DNA of 64,000 nt, taken from NCBI RefSeq assembly GCF_943181415.1, contig NZ_CALPBZ010000006.1, forward strand, positions 186,001 to 250,000, in the 5' to 3' direction. Source of the DNA: Microbacterium sp. Marseille-Q6648. Its GTDB lineage: Bacteria; Actinomycetota; Actinomycetes; Actinomycetales; Microbacteriaceae. Made by a program: the position numbers and the translations under genes. Numbering within the stretch: position 1 is the stretch's first letter; the number at the start of each line of letters is the position of its first letter. The notes under the pieces were generated by a model. That model was given only the letters and a program-made list of their open reading frames with translations, was not told the DNA's origin and ran no database searches. Below, piece by piece: positions 34,388 to 43,475 of the stretch.

Positions 34388-35283
34388 GCACGTCCACCGC
34401 CACACGCACCACGGCCGGTCGGCCGGCTCCGATCCGCGCCGGTCGCACCACCCGCATCAAGGGCCAGCGCGCAGGCTTCTGGGTCTACGTCGGGCTGGTC
34501 GTCATCCTCGTCGCCTCGGTGTTCCCCTTCTACTGGTCGTTCCTCATCGGCTCGGGCGACGCCTCGACCATCAACGACCCCGACATGTCGTGGCTGCCCG
34601 GCGGTAACTTCCTCGCCAACGCCGCCTCGGTGCTGAACGACCCCGCCGTGAACTTCTGGCGGGCGCTGTGGAACTCGATCTTCAGCTCGGCCGTCATCGC
34701 CATCTCGGTCGTGGTGTTCTCGACGCTGGCCGGCTGGGCGTTCGCGAAGCTGCGCTTCCGCGGTTCGGGACCCCTGCTGGTGTTCGTCGTGGCGACCATG
34801 GCCGTGCCGATGCAGCTGGGCGTCGTGCCGCTGTACATCCTCTTCAGCGACCTCGGCTGGACCGGCAACATCGGCGCCATCATCATCCCGTCGCTCACGA
34901 GCGCCTTCGGGGTGTTCTGGATGACGCAGTATCTTCGCCAGGCCGTTCCGGACGAACTCATCGAGGCGGCGCGGGTCGACGGCGCGAACTCGTTCCGCAC
35001 CTTCACCACGATCGGTCTCGTCGCGGCACGACCCGCCGCCGCGATGCTGGGGCTGTTCACCTTCGTCACCGCGTGGAACAACTTCTTCTGGCCGTTCATC
35101 GTGCTCGACCGCCGCGACCCCACCCTGCCCGTGGCGCTGTCGCTGCTGCAGTCGAACTACTTCGTCGACTACTCCGTCGTGCTGGCCGGTGTGCTGCTGG
35201 CGACCATCCCGCTGCTGATCCTGTTCGTCTTCGCGGGCAAACAGCTGGTGAGCGGCATCATGGCCGGCGCGGTGAAGGGATGA
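34384..35283 (+). CDS. cebG: Sugar ABC transporter permease (MalG/CebG type)
   Basis: A 299-residue CUT1 permease, partner of the preceding one, with about six helices (first: FWVYVGLVVILVASVFPFYW) and the EAA loop ELIEAARVDGANSFRTF. ATG 34384 overlaps the cebF stop, and its own stop overlaps a possible start of the GH1 gene, so the operon is tightly coupled. Confidence 0.88.
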   Translation: MSTSTATRTTAGRPAPIRAGRTTRIKGQRAGFWVYVGLVVILVASVFPFYWSFLIGSGDASTINDPDMSWLPGGNFLANAASVLNDPAVNFWRALWNSIFSSAVIAISVVVFSTLAGWAFAKLRFRGSGPLLVFVVATMAVPMQLGVVPLYILFSDLGWTGNIGAIIIPSLTSAFGVFWMTQYLRQAVPDELIEAARVDGANSFRTFTTIGLVAARPAAAMLGLFTFVTAWNNFFWPFIVLDRRDPTLPVALSLLQSNYFVDYSVVLAGVLLATIPLLILFVFAGKQLVSGIMAGAVKG

Positions 35284-36815
35284 CCGCGCCGATGTCATCG
35301 AGTACGACAACAGCGAGCAAGAAGGCCAGGATGGACATGCTGACGACTCCGAGAGAGGACGTGGTCCCCATGACCTCGACCCCCGAACGCGGATTCCCGT
35401 CGAACTTCCTGTTCGGCGCCGCCACCGCCGCCTTCCAGATCGAGGGCGCCGCCCACGAGGACGGGCGCCGCGACTCCATCTGGGACGCGTTCTGCCGGGT
35501 GCCCGACGCGGTCATCAACGGCGACAACGGCGACGTCGCGTGCGACCACTACCACCGCTACCGCGACGACGTCGCGCTCATGAAGTCGATGGGCCTCCAG
35601 ACCTACCGCTTCTCGACGTCGTGGGCGCGCGTGCGCCCCGACGGCGGCGTCGTGAACCCGGCGGGTATCGATTTCTACAGCCGTCTGGTCGACGAGCTGC
35701 TGGGGGCCGGCATCCTGCCCTGGCTCACCCTGTATCACTGGGACCTGCCGCAGGCGCTGCAGGATGCCGGGGGCTGGGCGAACCGCGACACCGCGGAGCG
35801 CTTCACCGAGTACGCGATGTCGATGCACGACGCGCTCGGCGACCGGGTCGGCGTGTGGACGACGCTCAACGAGCCGTGGTGCTCGTCGTTCCTCAGCTAC
35901 ACCGCCGGCATCCACGCCCCCGGGCATTACAGCATCCAAGAGGGTCTCCTCGCCTCGCACCACCTCATGCTCGGGCACGGTCAGGTGATCCGCGAGCTGC
36001 GGGCGCGCGACAGCACGCTCAACCTCGGCATCACCCTCAACCTGACCGTCGCCGACCCGGTCGACGCCGCCGACCCGGCGGATGCCGACGCCGCCCGTCG
36101 CATCGACGGCCAGTTCAACCGCTGGTTCCTGGACCCCCTCTTCCGCGGCGCGTACCCCGCCGACATCGTCGAGGACGTCCGATCGGTGGATGCCGGGGCG
36201 GTCGCCGCCTTCGAGCAGGCGGTGCGCCCGGGTGACCTCGAGGCGATCTCGACCCCCATCGACTCGCTCGGGGTGAACTACTACCACGGCGAGTTCGTCG
36301 GTGGTCACGCCCCCGAGGTGCCCCCGATCCCCGGCGACGCGCCGACCGTGCGCGTGGGCGGATCGCCGTTCCCGTCGCACGAGGGCATCTTCTGGCACGA
36401 CCGCGGCCTTCCGCGCACGCCGATGCAGTGGGAGGTGCAGCCCGAGGGGCTCACACGCCTGCTCGGACGCGTGTGGGACGAGTACGCCCAGCCTGCCGGG
36501 ACCGTGCTGTACGTCACCGAGAACGGCGCCGCCTACGACGACGTCGCCGTGGTCGAGGACGGCGAGACCCGCGTGCACGACGCGGACCGGGTCGACTTCG
36601 TCCGCTCGCACCTGGGGGCGATCCTCGATGCGCAGGATGCCGGGGTCGACGTCCGCGGCTACTTCTACTGGTCTCTGCTCGACAACTTCGAGTGGGCCTG
36701 GGGCTACGAGAAGCGCTTCGGCATCGTGCGGGTGGACTACGCCACCCAGGAGCGTGCGGTGAAGGACTCGGGCCTGGAGTACCGTCGCATCATCGGCCGC
36801 CGCGCGCTCGACTGA
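35280..36815 (+). CDS. bglC: GH1 beta-glucosidase
   Basis: A 511-residue family 1 glycoside hydrolase that hydrolyses cellobiose and other beta-glucosides taken up by the adjacent transporter. The acid/base Glu is in TLNEPWCSSF and the nucleophile Glu in YVTENGAAYDD. The N-terminal GH1 signature FLFGAATAAFQIEGA and the C-terminal substrate-site YFYWSLLDNFEWAWGY are intact. It has no signal peptide and is cytoplasmic. The start is uncertain: ATG 35280 overlaps the cebG stop but leaves ~38 non-conserved residues, while ATG 35331 or ATG 35370 would begin closer to the GH1 fold. Confidence 0.93.
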   Translation: MTAPMSSSTTTASKKARMDMLTTPREDVVPMTSTPERGFPSNFLFGAATAAFQIEGAAHEDGRRDSIWDAFCRVPDAVINGDNGDVACDHYHRYRDDVALMKSMGLQTYRFSTSWARVRPDGGVVNPAGIDFYSRLVDELLGAGILPWLTLYHWDLPQALQDAGGWANRDTAERFTEYAMSMHDALGDRVGVWTTLNEPWCSSFLSYTAGIHAPGHYSIQEGLLASHHLMLGHGQVIRELRARDSTLNLGITLNLTVADPVDAADPADADAARRIDGQFNRWFLDPLFRGAYPADIVEDVRSVDAGAVAAFEQAVRPGDLEAISTPIDSLGVNYYHGEFVGGHAPEVPPIPGDAPTVRVGGSPFPSHEGIFWHDRGLPRTPMQWEVQPEGLTRLLGRVWDEYAQPAGTVLYVTENGAAYDDVAVVEDGETRVHDADRVDFVRSHLGAILDAQDAGVDVRGYFYWSLLDNFEWAWGYEKRFGIVRVDYATQERAVKDSGLEYRRIIGRRALD

Positions 36816-36817
36816 GA

Positions 36818-36842
36818 GCCTGCGGCCGCAGCGCCCGCAGGC
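36818..36842. terminator. Hairpin between the GH1 gene and the LacI gene
   Basis: GCCTGCGG (36818-36825) pairs with CCGCAGGC (36835-36842) across a 9-nt loop, directly after the bglC stop. No T-run, so termination is probably partial at most. Confidence 0.5.
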
Positions 36843-36861
36843 AGAGGAAGGCACGTGATCC

Positions 36862-37875
36862 ATGAGCATTGACTCCGTCCGCGCGTCGGTGACGATCGAA
36901 GAGGTCGCCGCCGCCGCAGGGGTCTCGAGGTCGACGGTGTCGCGCGTGGTCAACGGGTCGACGGCGGTCAGCCCCGAAGCGCTCGACGCGGTGCGCAAGG
37001 CGATCGCCGAGCTGAACTACGTGCCCAACCGGGCGGCGCGTTCGCTGGCGAGCAAGCAGACCCACGCGATCGCCCTGGTCGTGCCCGAGGACACGACTCG
37101 CTTCTTCGGCGACCCCTTCTTCGCCGCGATCGTCTCGGGCATCAACGCGCGACTGGGGCGCACCGATTACGTGCTCAACCTCTTCATCGCCAGCGACGAC
37201 CCGGGCGACAAGACCACGAGCTACCTGCGCTCGGGCGCGGTGGACGGCGCGATCGTCGTGTCGCACCACACCAGCGACACCTTCATCGACCGGATCGCCG
37301 CCGTCGTGCCGGTCGTCTACGGCGGCCGGCCCGTGCGCGAGCGCGAGCGCGACTACTACGTCGACGTGGACAACATCCGCGGGGGGCGCGAGGCCACCGA
37401 GTTCCTGATCGACCGCGGTCACACCCGTATCGCGACGATCACCGGGCCCTCCGACATGCCCGCCGCCGTCGACCGCCTCGATGGCTACCGTCAGGCGGTC
37501 GCCGCGCACGGGCTGACCCCGGCCGGCGTCGAGGACGGCAACTTCACCGCCGACGGGGGAGCGGCCGCGATGCGGCGACTGCTCGCCGCAGGCGAGCGCC
37601 CCGACGCGATCTTCGTCGCGAGTGATCTCATGGCGCGCGGTGTTCTCGCCGTGTTGGCCGGGGCCGGCATCCGGGTGCCCGACGACATGGCGATCATCGG
37701 CTTCGACGATTCACCCGTCGCGACGAGCGTCACGCCGGCCCTCACCACGATGAAGCAGCCGTCCCTCGTGCAGGGCGAGACGATGGCCGGCGTGCTGGTC
37801 GACCTTCTCGCCGGTCGGAACCCGCAGCACGTCACGATCCTCGAGACCGAGCTGGTGGTGCGGGACTCCGTCTGA
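36862..37875 (+). CDS. cebR: LacI-family repressor of the cellobiose operon (CebR/CelR type)
   Basis: A 337-residue LacI regulator. The HTH spans ~10-66 (TIEEVAAAAGVSRSTVSRVV, then hinge helix LNYVPNRAARSLAS), followed by the periplasmic-binding-like effector domain. It is encoded at the 3' end of the operon whose promoter carries three TGGGAGCGCTCCCA-type sites, which are the known targets of Streptomyces CebR and Thermobifida CelR, so autoregulated repression relieved by cellobiose is the best model. SD AGGAAGG lies upstream of the ATG. Confidence 0.88.
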   Translation: MSIDSVRASVTIEEVAAAAGVSRSTVSRVVNGSTAVSPEALDAVRKAIAELNYVPNRAARSLASKQTHAIALVVPEDTTRFFGDPFFAAIVSGINARLGRTDYVLNLFIASDDPGDKTTSYLRSGAVDGAIVVSHHTSDTFIDRIAAVVPVVYGGRPVRERERDYYVDVDNIRGGREATEFLIDRGHTRIATITGPSDMPAAVDRLDGYRQAVAAHGLTPAGVEDGNFTADGGAAAMRRLLAAGERPDAIFVASDLMARGVLAVLAGAGIRVPDDMAIIGFDDSPVATSVTPALTTMKQPSLVQGETMAGVLVDLLAGRNPQHVTILETELVVRDSV

Positions 37876-37921
37876 CGCGCCCGCGCCGGCCCGGCCCCGT
37901 CAGCCGCGGTGGGCGTGCCGG

Positions 37922-39271
37922 TCAGCCGCGGCGGGCGTCGCCCGGCTTGGCGTCGGCGGGGTCGCCGCCGAGCGGACCGACCGCCGGGATCGGGCCGCCG
38001 TCGTCCGCGCCGGTCTGCCGCCAGCGGGCGATGGCGTTCCCGAGGTGATAGATCACGAGCGCCGCGGCCGCGCCCAGCACGATCGCGCCCAGCTGGAAGT
38101 CGCCCCACTGCATGGTGAAGCCGGCGATGGCGATCACGAGGGCGACGGCTCCGGTGTACTGGTTGACCGGACGCGAGAAGTCCACGCGGTTGTCGACCCA
38201 GATCTTGATCCCGATGATCCCGATGAGCCCGTAGAGCGCCGTCGTCACCCCGCCGAGCACGCCCGCGGGGATCGAGTTGAAGATCGCGCCGATCTTCGGC
38301 GACATCGCCAGCAGGATCGCGACCGTTCCCGCGACCCAGTAGGCCGCGGTGGAGTACACGCGAGTCGCCGCCATGACGCCGATGTTCTCGCCGTACGTGG
38401 TGGTTCCCGAGCCTCCGAAGAAGCCGGCGAGGGTCGTCGCGGCGCCGTCGGCGATGAGCGCCCGGCCGGTGTAGGCGTTCACGGACGAGTCGGTCATGGC
38501 GGCGACGCCGCGGACGTGACCGACGTTCTCCGCGATGAGCACCAGGACGACCGGCAGGAACATCGCGATCGCGCTCCATGTGCCGGGCGAGGCGAAGTCG
38601 GCGAGCTGGAACTCGGGCAGGCCGACCCACGCGGCCTCGCCGACGGCGGTGAAGTCGATCTCGCCGAACAGCAGCGCGGCGAGGTAGCCGACGATGACGC
38701 CGAGGAAGATCGAGATCCGACCCAGGAACCCGCGGAACAGCACGCTGAACAGGATCACCGACGCCAGCGTGATCGTCCCGACCACGGGGGACTGCTCGAA
38801 GTTCGACCACGCGACCGGCGCGAGGTTGAAGCCGATGAGGGCGACGACGGCGCCGGCGACCACGGGAGGCATGAGCCGGTCGATCCAGCCGAGTCCGGCG
38901 AACTGCACGATGAAGCCCACTGCGGCCAGCAGCACGCCGACGGCGACGATGCCGGCGAGGGCCGACCCAATTCCCGCGGATGCCGTCGCGGCCGTCACCG
39001 GCGCGATGAACGCGAAGGACGAGCCCAGATAGCTGGGGAGGCGGTTCTTCGTCACGAGCAGGAACAGCAGCGTGCCGAGCCCCGAGAACAGCAGGGTGGT
39101 GGCGACGGGGAAGCCGGTGAGCACCGGGACGAGGAACGTCGCCCCGAACATGGCGATGACGTGCTGCGCGCCGATCGCGATCGTCGCCGGCCAGTTCAGC
39201 CGCTCGTCGGGACGGACGACGCGGCCGCGCTCGACGGTCCGGCCGTTGCCGTGAAGGCTCCACAAAGGCAT
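37922..39271 (-). CDS. uraA: NCS2 uracil/xanthine permease
   Basis: A 449-residue membrane protein with ~12-14 helices of the nucleobase:cation symporter-2 family. The characteristic QHVIAMFGATFLVPVLTGFP is near the N-terminus and the substrate-site motif GGSGTTTYGENIGVMA is in the expected place. The Thr/Tyr-containing version and the 'QHV..MFGA' start favour uracil (UraA-like) over xanthine, but purines are possible in this purine-rich setting. AGGAG lies 7 nt before the ATG and a TAGCCT box further up may be the -10. Confidence 0.88.
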   Translation of the reverse strand: MPLWSLHGNGRTVERGRVVRPDERLNWPATIAIGAQHVIAMFGATFLVPVLTGFPVATTLLFSGLGTLLFLLVTKNRLPSYLGSSFAFIAPVTAATASAGIGSALAGIVAVGVLLAAVGFIVQFAGLGWIDRLMPPVVAGAVVALIGFNLAPVAWSNFEQSPVVGTITLASVILFSVLFRGFLGRISIFLGVIVGYLAALLFGEIDFTAVGEAAWVGLPEFQLADFASPGTWSAIAMFLPVVLVLIAENVGHVRGVAAMTDSSVNAYTGRALIADGAATTLAGFFGGSGTTTYGENIGVMAATRVYSTAAYWVAGTVAILLAMSPKIGAIFNSIPAGVLGGVTTALYGLIGIIGIKIWVDNRVDFSRPVNQYTGAVALVIAIAGFTMQWGDFQLGAIVLGAAAALVIYHLGNAIARWRQTGADDGGPIPAVGPLGGDPADAKPGDARRG

Positions 39272-39401
39272 TCGCGCTCCTGCGAGGTGAGGGGAAGACG
39301 CCGATGCTGACGGATCGGCCTCAGACAGGCTAGCGACATCGTCATCGAACCGTCATCCGATTCCCAGCCCGATGTCACCGACGGCGCGTCAGCATGTGTC
39401 C

Positions 39402-39932
39402 ATGAAGCGCGGTGCCGTCATCGGAGTCGTCCTCGCCGTCGTCCTGGCTGCCGGTGTCGCCGGCGCGTTCGCGGTCTCGCTCGGAGAGCGCTCCGCCGAC
39501 GCCGACGCGGGTGGGGTGGGGTCGACTCCGGCGGCGACGTCCTCGCCGACCGCGGGCCCGGGTGATCCCTCACCCTCCGGTGCTCCCGCCGATGCACCAC
39601 CGAGCGAAGGGTTGCCGCCGGGAGAGTACGCGGACTACTCCGACGCCGCCCTCGAGGCCGTCGAAGGCACGGCGGTGCTGTTCTTCCACGCGCCGTGGTG
39701 CCCGCAGTGCCGCGCCCTCGAGGAGGACATCCTCGCCCGCGAGGTCCCCGACGGGATCACCGTGCTGAAGGTCGACTACGACTCGAACCAAGACCTCCGC
39801 CGACAGTACGGGGTCACGATCCAGACCACCGTGGTCCGGCTCGACGACAGCGGCGACGCGGTGCAGACCTTCGTGCCCTACGACGAACCGACGCTCGAGA
39901 CGGCGCTCGCCGGGCTCGGGCTCGCACCGTGA
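39402..39932 (+). CDS. Membrane-anchored thioredoxin-fold protein
   Basis: A 176-residue protein. The N-terminal helix GAVIGVVLAVVLAAGVAGAF anchors it to the membrane, followed by a Ser/Pro/Thr-rich linker and a thioredoxin domain with the redox motif WCPQC (in FFHAPWCPQCRALEEDI) and a cis-Pro region changed to TIQTTVV (Thr instead of Pro). It should face outside and exchange disulfides with the CcdA-like protein encoded 76 nt downstream. The ATG at 39402 has no clear SD; the initiation site is the weakest part of the call. Confidence 0.8.
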   Translation: MKRGAVIGVVLAVVLAAGVAGAFAVSLGERSADADAGGVGSTPAATSSPTAGPGDPSPSGAPADAPPSEGLPPGEYADYSDAALEAVEGTAVLFFHAPWCPQCRALEEDILAREVPDGITVLKVDYDSNQDLRRQYGVTIQTTVVRLDDSGDAVQTFVPYDEPTLETALAGLGLAP

Positions 39933-40008
39933 TGCAATCCCCCATCCAGCCGGTGAGCCCGCGAGCAATCGCGCCCGGTGACTCCCGCCCGCCGACGCGT
40001 GCCCGCTG

Positions 40009-40755
40009 ATGTTGGCCCTGACCCTCGTCTCCTTCGCCGCCGGGGTGCTCACGGTCCTCGCGCCGTGCGTGCTGCCGCTGCTGCCGGTCATCGTCGGCGG
40101 CACCGCCGTGCGCACCGGCGACGCGACCACGGCCGAGCGGCAGTGGTACCGGCCCTTCGTCATTGCGGCATCCCTCGCGCTGTCGGTCATCGCGTTCACG
40201 CTGCTGCTGAAGGCCACCTCGGCGCTTCTGGGCATCCCGACGTGGATCTGGCAGACGATCTCGGGCGTGATCGTGGCAGTTTTCGGGCTGACGATGCTGT
40301 TCCCGACGCTGTGGGAACGACTGACGGTCGCCGCCGGGTGGCAGGCCGGCGGCGGGCGGCTGCTGGACCGCGGCTACCGCAAGGGCGGACTGGGCGGCGA
40401 CATCGCCCTCGGGGCCGCCCTCGGGCCGGCGTTCAGCAGCTGCAGTCCGACCTACGCCCTCATCGTCGCGACCGTCCTGCCGGCGAGCTTCGCCGTCGGC
40501 ACCCTGTATGTCACCGCGTACGCCGTGGGCCTCGCCCTCGCGCTGCTGGGGATCGCGCTCGCCGGGTCGGCGCTGGTTCGCCGACTGGGCTGGCTCGCCG
40601 ATCCGCACGGGCTGTTCCGGCGGATCGTGGGCGGGCTGCTCGTCGTCGTCGGGGTGGCCGTCGCGCTGGGGTGGGATCGCCTGCTCCAGGCCTGGGTGCT
40701 CGAACAGGGCTGGTACGCGCCCATCGAGCAGCTCGAGCGGTTCCTCCTCGGCTGA
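40009..40755 (+). CDS. ccdA: CcdA/DsbD-like thiol-disulfide electron transporter
   Basis: A 248-residue protein with six predicted helices of the CcdA family, which passes electrons from cytoplasmic thioredoxin across the membrane. The redox Cys20 (VLAPCVLPLLPV) and Cys145 (AFSSCSPTYALI) are both conserved in helices 1 and 4. The adjacent thioredoxin-like lipid-anchored protein is its likely partner, serving periplasmic-side disulfide reduction or cytochrome c maturation. The ATG at 40009 lacks a good SD. Confidence 0.85.
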   Translation: MLALTLVSFAAGVLTVLAPCVLPLLPVIVGGTAVRTGDATTAERQWYRPFVIAASLALSVIAFTLLLKATSALLGIPTWIWQTISGVIVAVFGLTMLFPTLWERLTVAAGWQAGGGRLLDRGYRKGGLGGDIALGAALGPAFSSCSPTYALIVATVLPASFAVGTLYVTAYAVGLALALLGIALAGSALVRRLGWLADPHGLFRRIVGGLLVVVGVAVALGWDRLLQAWVLEQGWYAPIEQLERFLLG

Positions 40756-40770
40756 GGCCGCTCGCCGCCG

Positions 40771-41691
40771 TCAGCTGCGGGTCAGCAGATCGAGGAGCTC
40801 GCGGTAGCGGGCGGCGGTGCGCTCGACGATGTCGGCCGGCAGCGACGGGGGAGTGCCCTGCTTGTCCCAATGGGCCGCGAGCCAGTCGCGCACGATCTGC
40901 TTGTCGAAGCTCGCCATCCGTTCGGCCGGGGTGTCGCCGGTCGCCCAGGCGGCGGCGTCCCAGTACCTCGAGGAGTCGCTCGTGAGCACCTCGTCGGCGA
41001 GGGTCATGACGCCGGCGTCGTCGAGCCCGAATTCGAACTTCGTGTCGGCGAGGATCAGGCCGTGGCCCTCGGCCGTGCGGGCGGCGCGCGAGTAGATCTC
41101 GAGCGACAGGTCGCGCAGCAGACTCGCCCGCTCGAGACCCACGAGCTCGATCGACTGCTCGAAGGTGATGTTCTCGTCGTGCGCGCCCAGCGGCGCCTTG
41201 TACGCCGGGGTGTAGATCGGCTCGGGCAGCCGGTCGCCGTCCTGCAGACCCTCCGGAAGCCGGATGCCGCACACCGTGCGGTGCTCGCGATACTCCGCCC
41301 ATCCCGAGCCGGTGAGGTAACCGCGCACGACGCACTCGATCGGCTGCATGTCCAGCCGTCGCACGACCATCGCCCGATCGGCGACCGCGGCGGGCGGCGT
41401 CGCCCCGGGAACCAGATGGTTCGGGATGCCGCGCCCGCCGTCGCCGCCGGCCAGCTGGTCGAACCACCACAGACTGAGCCGCGTCAGCAGCGCGCCCTTG
41501 TCGGGGATCCCGGGTTCGAGTACGTGGTCGAACGCGCTCACCCGGTCGCTGGCCACCACCAGCATCCCTTCGCCCTGGTCGGAGGAGGCGTCGCCGCCGG
41601 CCGGCTCGTACAGGTCCCGCACCTTGCCGGAGTAGACGTGCCGCCACCCGGGCAGCTCGAGCGGGGATGCGGAGGCAGGCGAGGCGGTCAC
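40771..41691 (-). CDS. purC: Phosphoribosylaminoimidazole-succinocarboxamide synthase
   Basis: SAICAR synthetase of 306 residues, a purine biosynthesis enzyme. Characteristic motifs are YSGKVRDLY (ATP site), VASDRVSAFDHVLEPGIPDKG, PIECVVRGYLTGSGWAEY and ILADTKFEFGLDD. It uses a GTG start 6 nt after a GATAAT box, with no SD; a longer frame to 41952 runs through the purD 3' end and is rejected. Transcribed in the same direction as purD, 43 nt downstream of it. Confidence 0.96.
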   Translation of the reverse strand: MTASPASASPLELPGWRHVYSGKVRDLYEPAGGDASSDQGEGMLVVASDRVSAFDHVLEPGIPDKGALLTRLSLWWFDQLAGGDGGRGIPNHLVPGATPPAAVADRAMVVRRLDMQPIECVVRGYLTGSGWAEYREHRTVCGIRLPEGLQDGDRLPEPIYTPAYKAPLGAHDENITFEQSIELVGLERASLLRDLSLEIYSRAARTAEGHGLILADTKFEFGLDDAGVMTLADEVLTSDSSRYWDAAAWATGDTPAERMASFDKQIVRDWLAAHWDKQGTPPSLPADIVERTAARYRELLDLLTRS

Positions 41692-41697
41692 CCGCCC

Positions 41698-41703
41698 ATT
41701 ATC
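41698..41703 (-). promoter_or_regulatory. Leaderless -10 box (GATAAT) of purC
   Basis: GATAAT on the minus strand lies 6 nt before the GTG at 41691. No SD lies between. Confidence 0.65.
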
Positions 41704-41734
41704 GCGGAGCGGGCGCCTGCGCCCGGGCGGTATG

Positions 41735-43006
41735 TCAGTGCTCGACGACGCGTGCGGCGATGTCGGTGCGGAACTGCCCGCCAGCGAGTTCGATGTGCCC
41801 CAGTGCGCGGTAGGTGCGCTCCCGCGCCTCGGCGAAGGTCGTGCCGAGCCCGACGACGTTGAGCACGCGTCCGCCGGTGGCCACGAGGTGGTCGCCCTCG
41901 AGCGCCGTGGCGGCGTGCGCGAGGTGCACACCCTCGACGGATGCCGCGGCATCCAGTCCTGCCAGCGGCCGGCCGGTCAGCGGCGACGACGGATAGCCCT
42001 CGCTGGCGAGGACGACGGTCACGGCGACGGCATCGGCGAAGGCGGGGCGCGCGCGGTCCTCGAGGTGCCCCGAGGCGGCGGCCAGCAGCAGCTCCGACAG
42101 CGGGTCGACCAGGCGCGGCAGGACCACCTGGGTCTCGGGGTCGCCGAACCGGGCGTTGAATTCGATCACCTTGACACCGGTGTCGGTGAGGATCAGCCCC
42201 GCGTACAGCAGGCCGATGAACGGCGTGCCTTCGGCGTCGAGCTGACGGATCACCGGCTCGGCGACCTCGCGGGTGACCAGGTCGACGAAGGCGTCCTCTC
42301 CGCCGAAGCGCTCCAGCAGCCACGGCAGCGGCGAGTACGCGCCCATGCCGCCGGTGTTGGGCCCGGAGTCGCCGTCGCCCAGGCGCTTGAAGTCCTGCGC
42401 AGGGCTGAGGGGCAGTACGCGGTCCCCGTCCGAGAGGAAGAAGAGCGACACCTCGGGTCCGGACAGGAACTCCTCGACGAGCACCGGACCGCTCGGCAGG
42501 TAGGTGTCGGCGTGAGCGAGGGCGGAGGCGCGGTCGTCGGTGACGATGACGCCCTTGCCGGCGGCGAGCCCGTCGGCCTTGACGACGTACGGCGAGCCCA
42601 GCTCGTCGATGGCCGCCTCGACCTCGGCGCGCGTGCGCGCTCGCAGCGCGCGGCCGGTGGGGACCCCCGCGGCCTCCATGATCCGCTTCGCGAACGCCTT
42701 CGAGCCTTCCAGTTGGGCCGCGGCCTTGCCCGGACCGAACACGGGGATCCCGTGCGCGCGCACGGTGTCGGCGACGCCCGCGACGAGCGGTGCTTCGGGG
42801 CCGATCACGACGAGGTCGACGTTCTCGGCGTTGGCGAAGGACGTCACCGCCGCGGGGTCGTTCGCGTCCAGGTCGACCAGGGTCGCGTCGCGCCCGATGC
42901 CGGCGTTGCCGGGGGCGGCGAGGATCTCGTGCCCGGCCTCCTCCGAGAGCAGGGCGAGGATGATGGCGTGCTCGCGCGCGCCCGAGCCGAGGACGAGGAT
43001 CTTCAC
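41735..43006 (-). CDS. purD: Phosphoribosylamine-glycine ligase
   Basis: GAR synthetase of 423 residues with the full ATP-grasp fold. Key regions are VLGSGAREHAI (N-terminal), VVKADGLAAGKGVIVTDD (ATP-grasp) and VIEFNARFGDPETQVVLPRL (metal/ATP binding). The GTG at 43006 lies 7 nt after a TAGGCT box without SD, and the extended frame to 43030 adds only non-conserved residues. Divergent from the sterol-carrier-family gene. Confidence 0.97.
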   Translation of the reverse strand: MKILVLGSGAREHAIILALLSEEAGHEILAAPGNAGIGRDATLVDLDANDPAAVTSFANAENVDLVVIGPEAPLVAGVADTVRAHGIPVFGPGKAAAQLEGSKAFAKRIMEAAGVPTGRALRARTRAEVEAAIDELGSPYVVKADGLAAGKGVIVTDDRASALAHADTYLPSGPVLVEEFLSGPEVSLFFLSDGDRVLPLSPAQDFKRLGDGDSGPNTGGMGAYSPLPWLLERFGGEDAFVDLVTREVAEPVIRQLDAEGTPFIGLLYAGLILTDTGVKVIEFNARFGDPETQVVLPRLVDPLSELLLAAASGHLEDRARPAFADAVAVTVVLASEGYPSSPLTGRPLAGLDAAASVEGVHLAHAATALEGDHLVATGGRVLNVVGLGTTFAEARERTYRALGHIELAGGQFRTDIAARVVEH

Positions 43007-43013
43007 CCTGCCC

Positions 43014-43019
43014 AGCCTA
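43014..43019 (-). promoter_or_regulatory. Leaderless -10 box (TAGGCT) of purD
   Basis: TAGGCT on the minus strand, 7 nt before the GTG at 43006. Confidence 0.6.
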
Positions 43020-43037
43020 GCGAGGCGCACTCCCGCG

Positions 43038-43043
43038 TACCGT
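43038..43043 (+). promoter_or_regulatory. Leaderless -10 box (TACCGT) of the sterol-carrier-family gene
   Basis: TACCGT, 7 nt before the ATG at 43051. This promoter is back to back with that of purD. Confidence 0.5.
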
Positions 43044-43050
43044 GGTGTGC

Positions 43051-43410
43051 ATGGCAGCCCGCAGGATCACCGTCGACGACGGCCGCGCCGCGCTCGCCGC
43101 GGTCCGCGGCGTCGACGCGCCCGCCCGCACCGACCTCGCGACCGCCGTCCGCTACCTGCTGCAGCTCCTGGCGGAGAAGGCACCCGGCCGCAGCGTCGAG
43201 GTGCGCGTGCCCCCGTTCGGCGCCGTCCAGGTGGTCGAGGGGCCCCGGCACACCCGGGGCACACCCCCGAACGTCGTCGAGACCGACCCGGCGACCTGGA
43301 TCGCGCTGGCGCTCGGCGATGAGAAGTGGGCGGATGCCGCGACGAGCGGCCGAATCCTGGCTTCGGGGACGCGTGCCGACGTCTCTCACCTGCTGCCGCT
43401 GCGTCCCTGA
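43051..43410 (+). CDS. Sterol-carrier-family (SCP2-like) small protein
   Basis: A 119-residue protein of the type annotated as 'sterol carrier family protein' in actinobacteria and often found beside purine genes. The pattern [39 protein letters not shown] is the conserved region. Cytoplasmic; function unknown. The ATG at 43051 follows a TACCGT box by 7 nt. Confidence 0.82.
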   Translation: MAARRITVDDGRAALAAVRGVDAPARTDLATAVRYLLQLLAEKAPGRSVEVRVPPFGAVQVVEGPRHTRGTPPNVVETDPATWIALALGDEKWADAATSGRILASGTRADVSHLLPLRP

Positions 43411-43463
43411 CACCTCGTCGATTCCGGACCCGGATTTCCCGCCCGCCCCGCCTCGTCCGGTGG

Positions 43464-43469
43464 GACAAT
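43464..43469 (+). promoter_or_regulatory. Leaderless -10 box (GACAAT)
   Basis: GACAAT, 6 nt before the ATG at 43476. Confidence 0.55.
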
Positions 43470-43475
43470 GAGCCC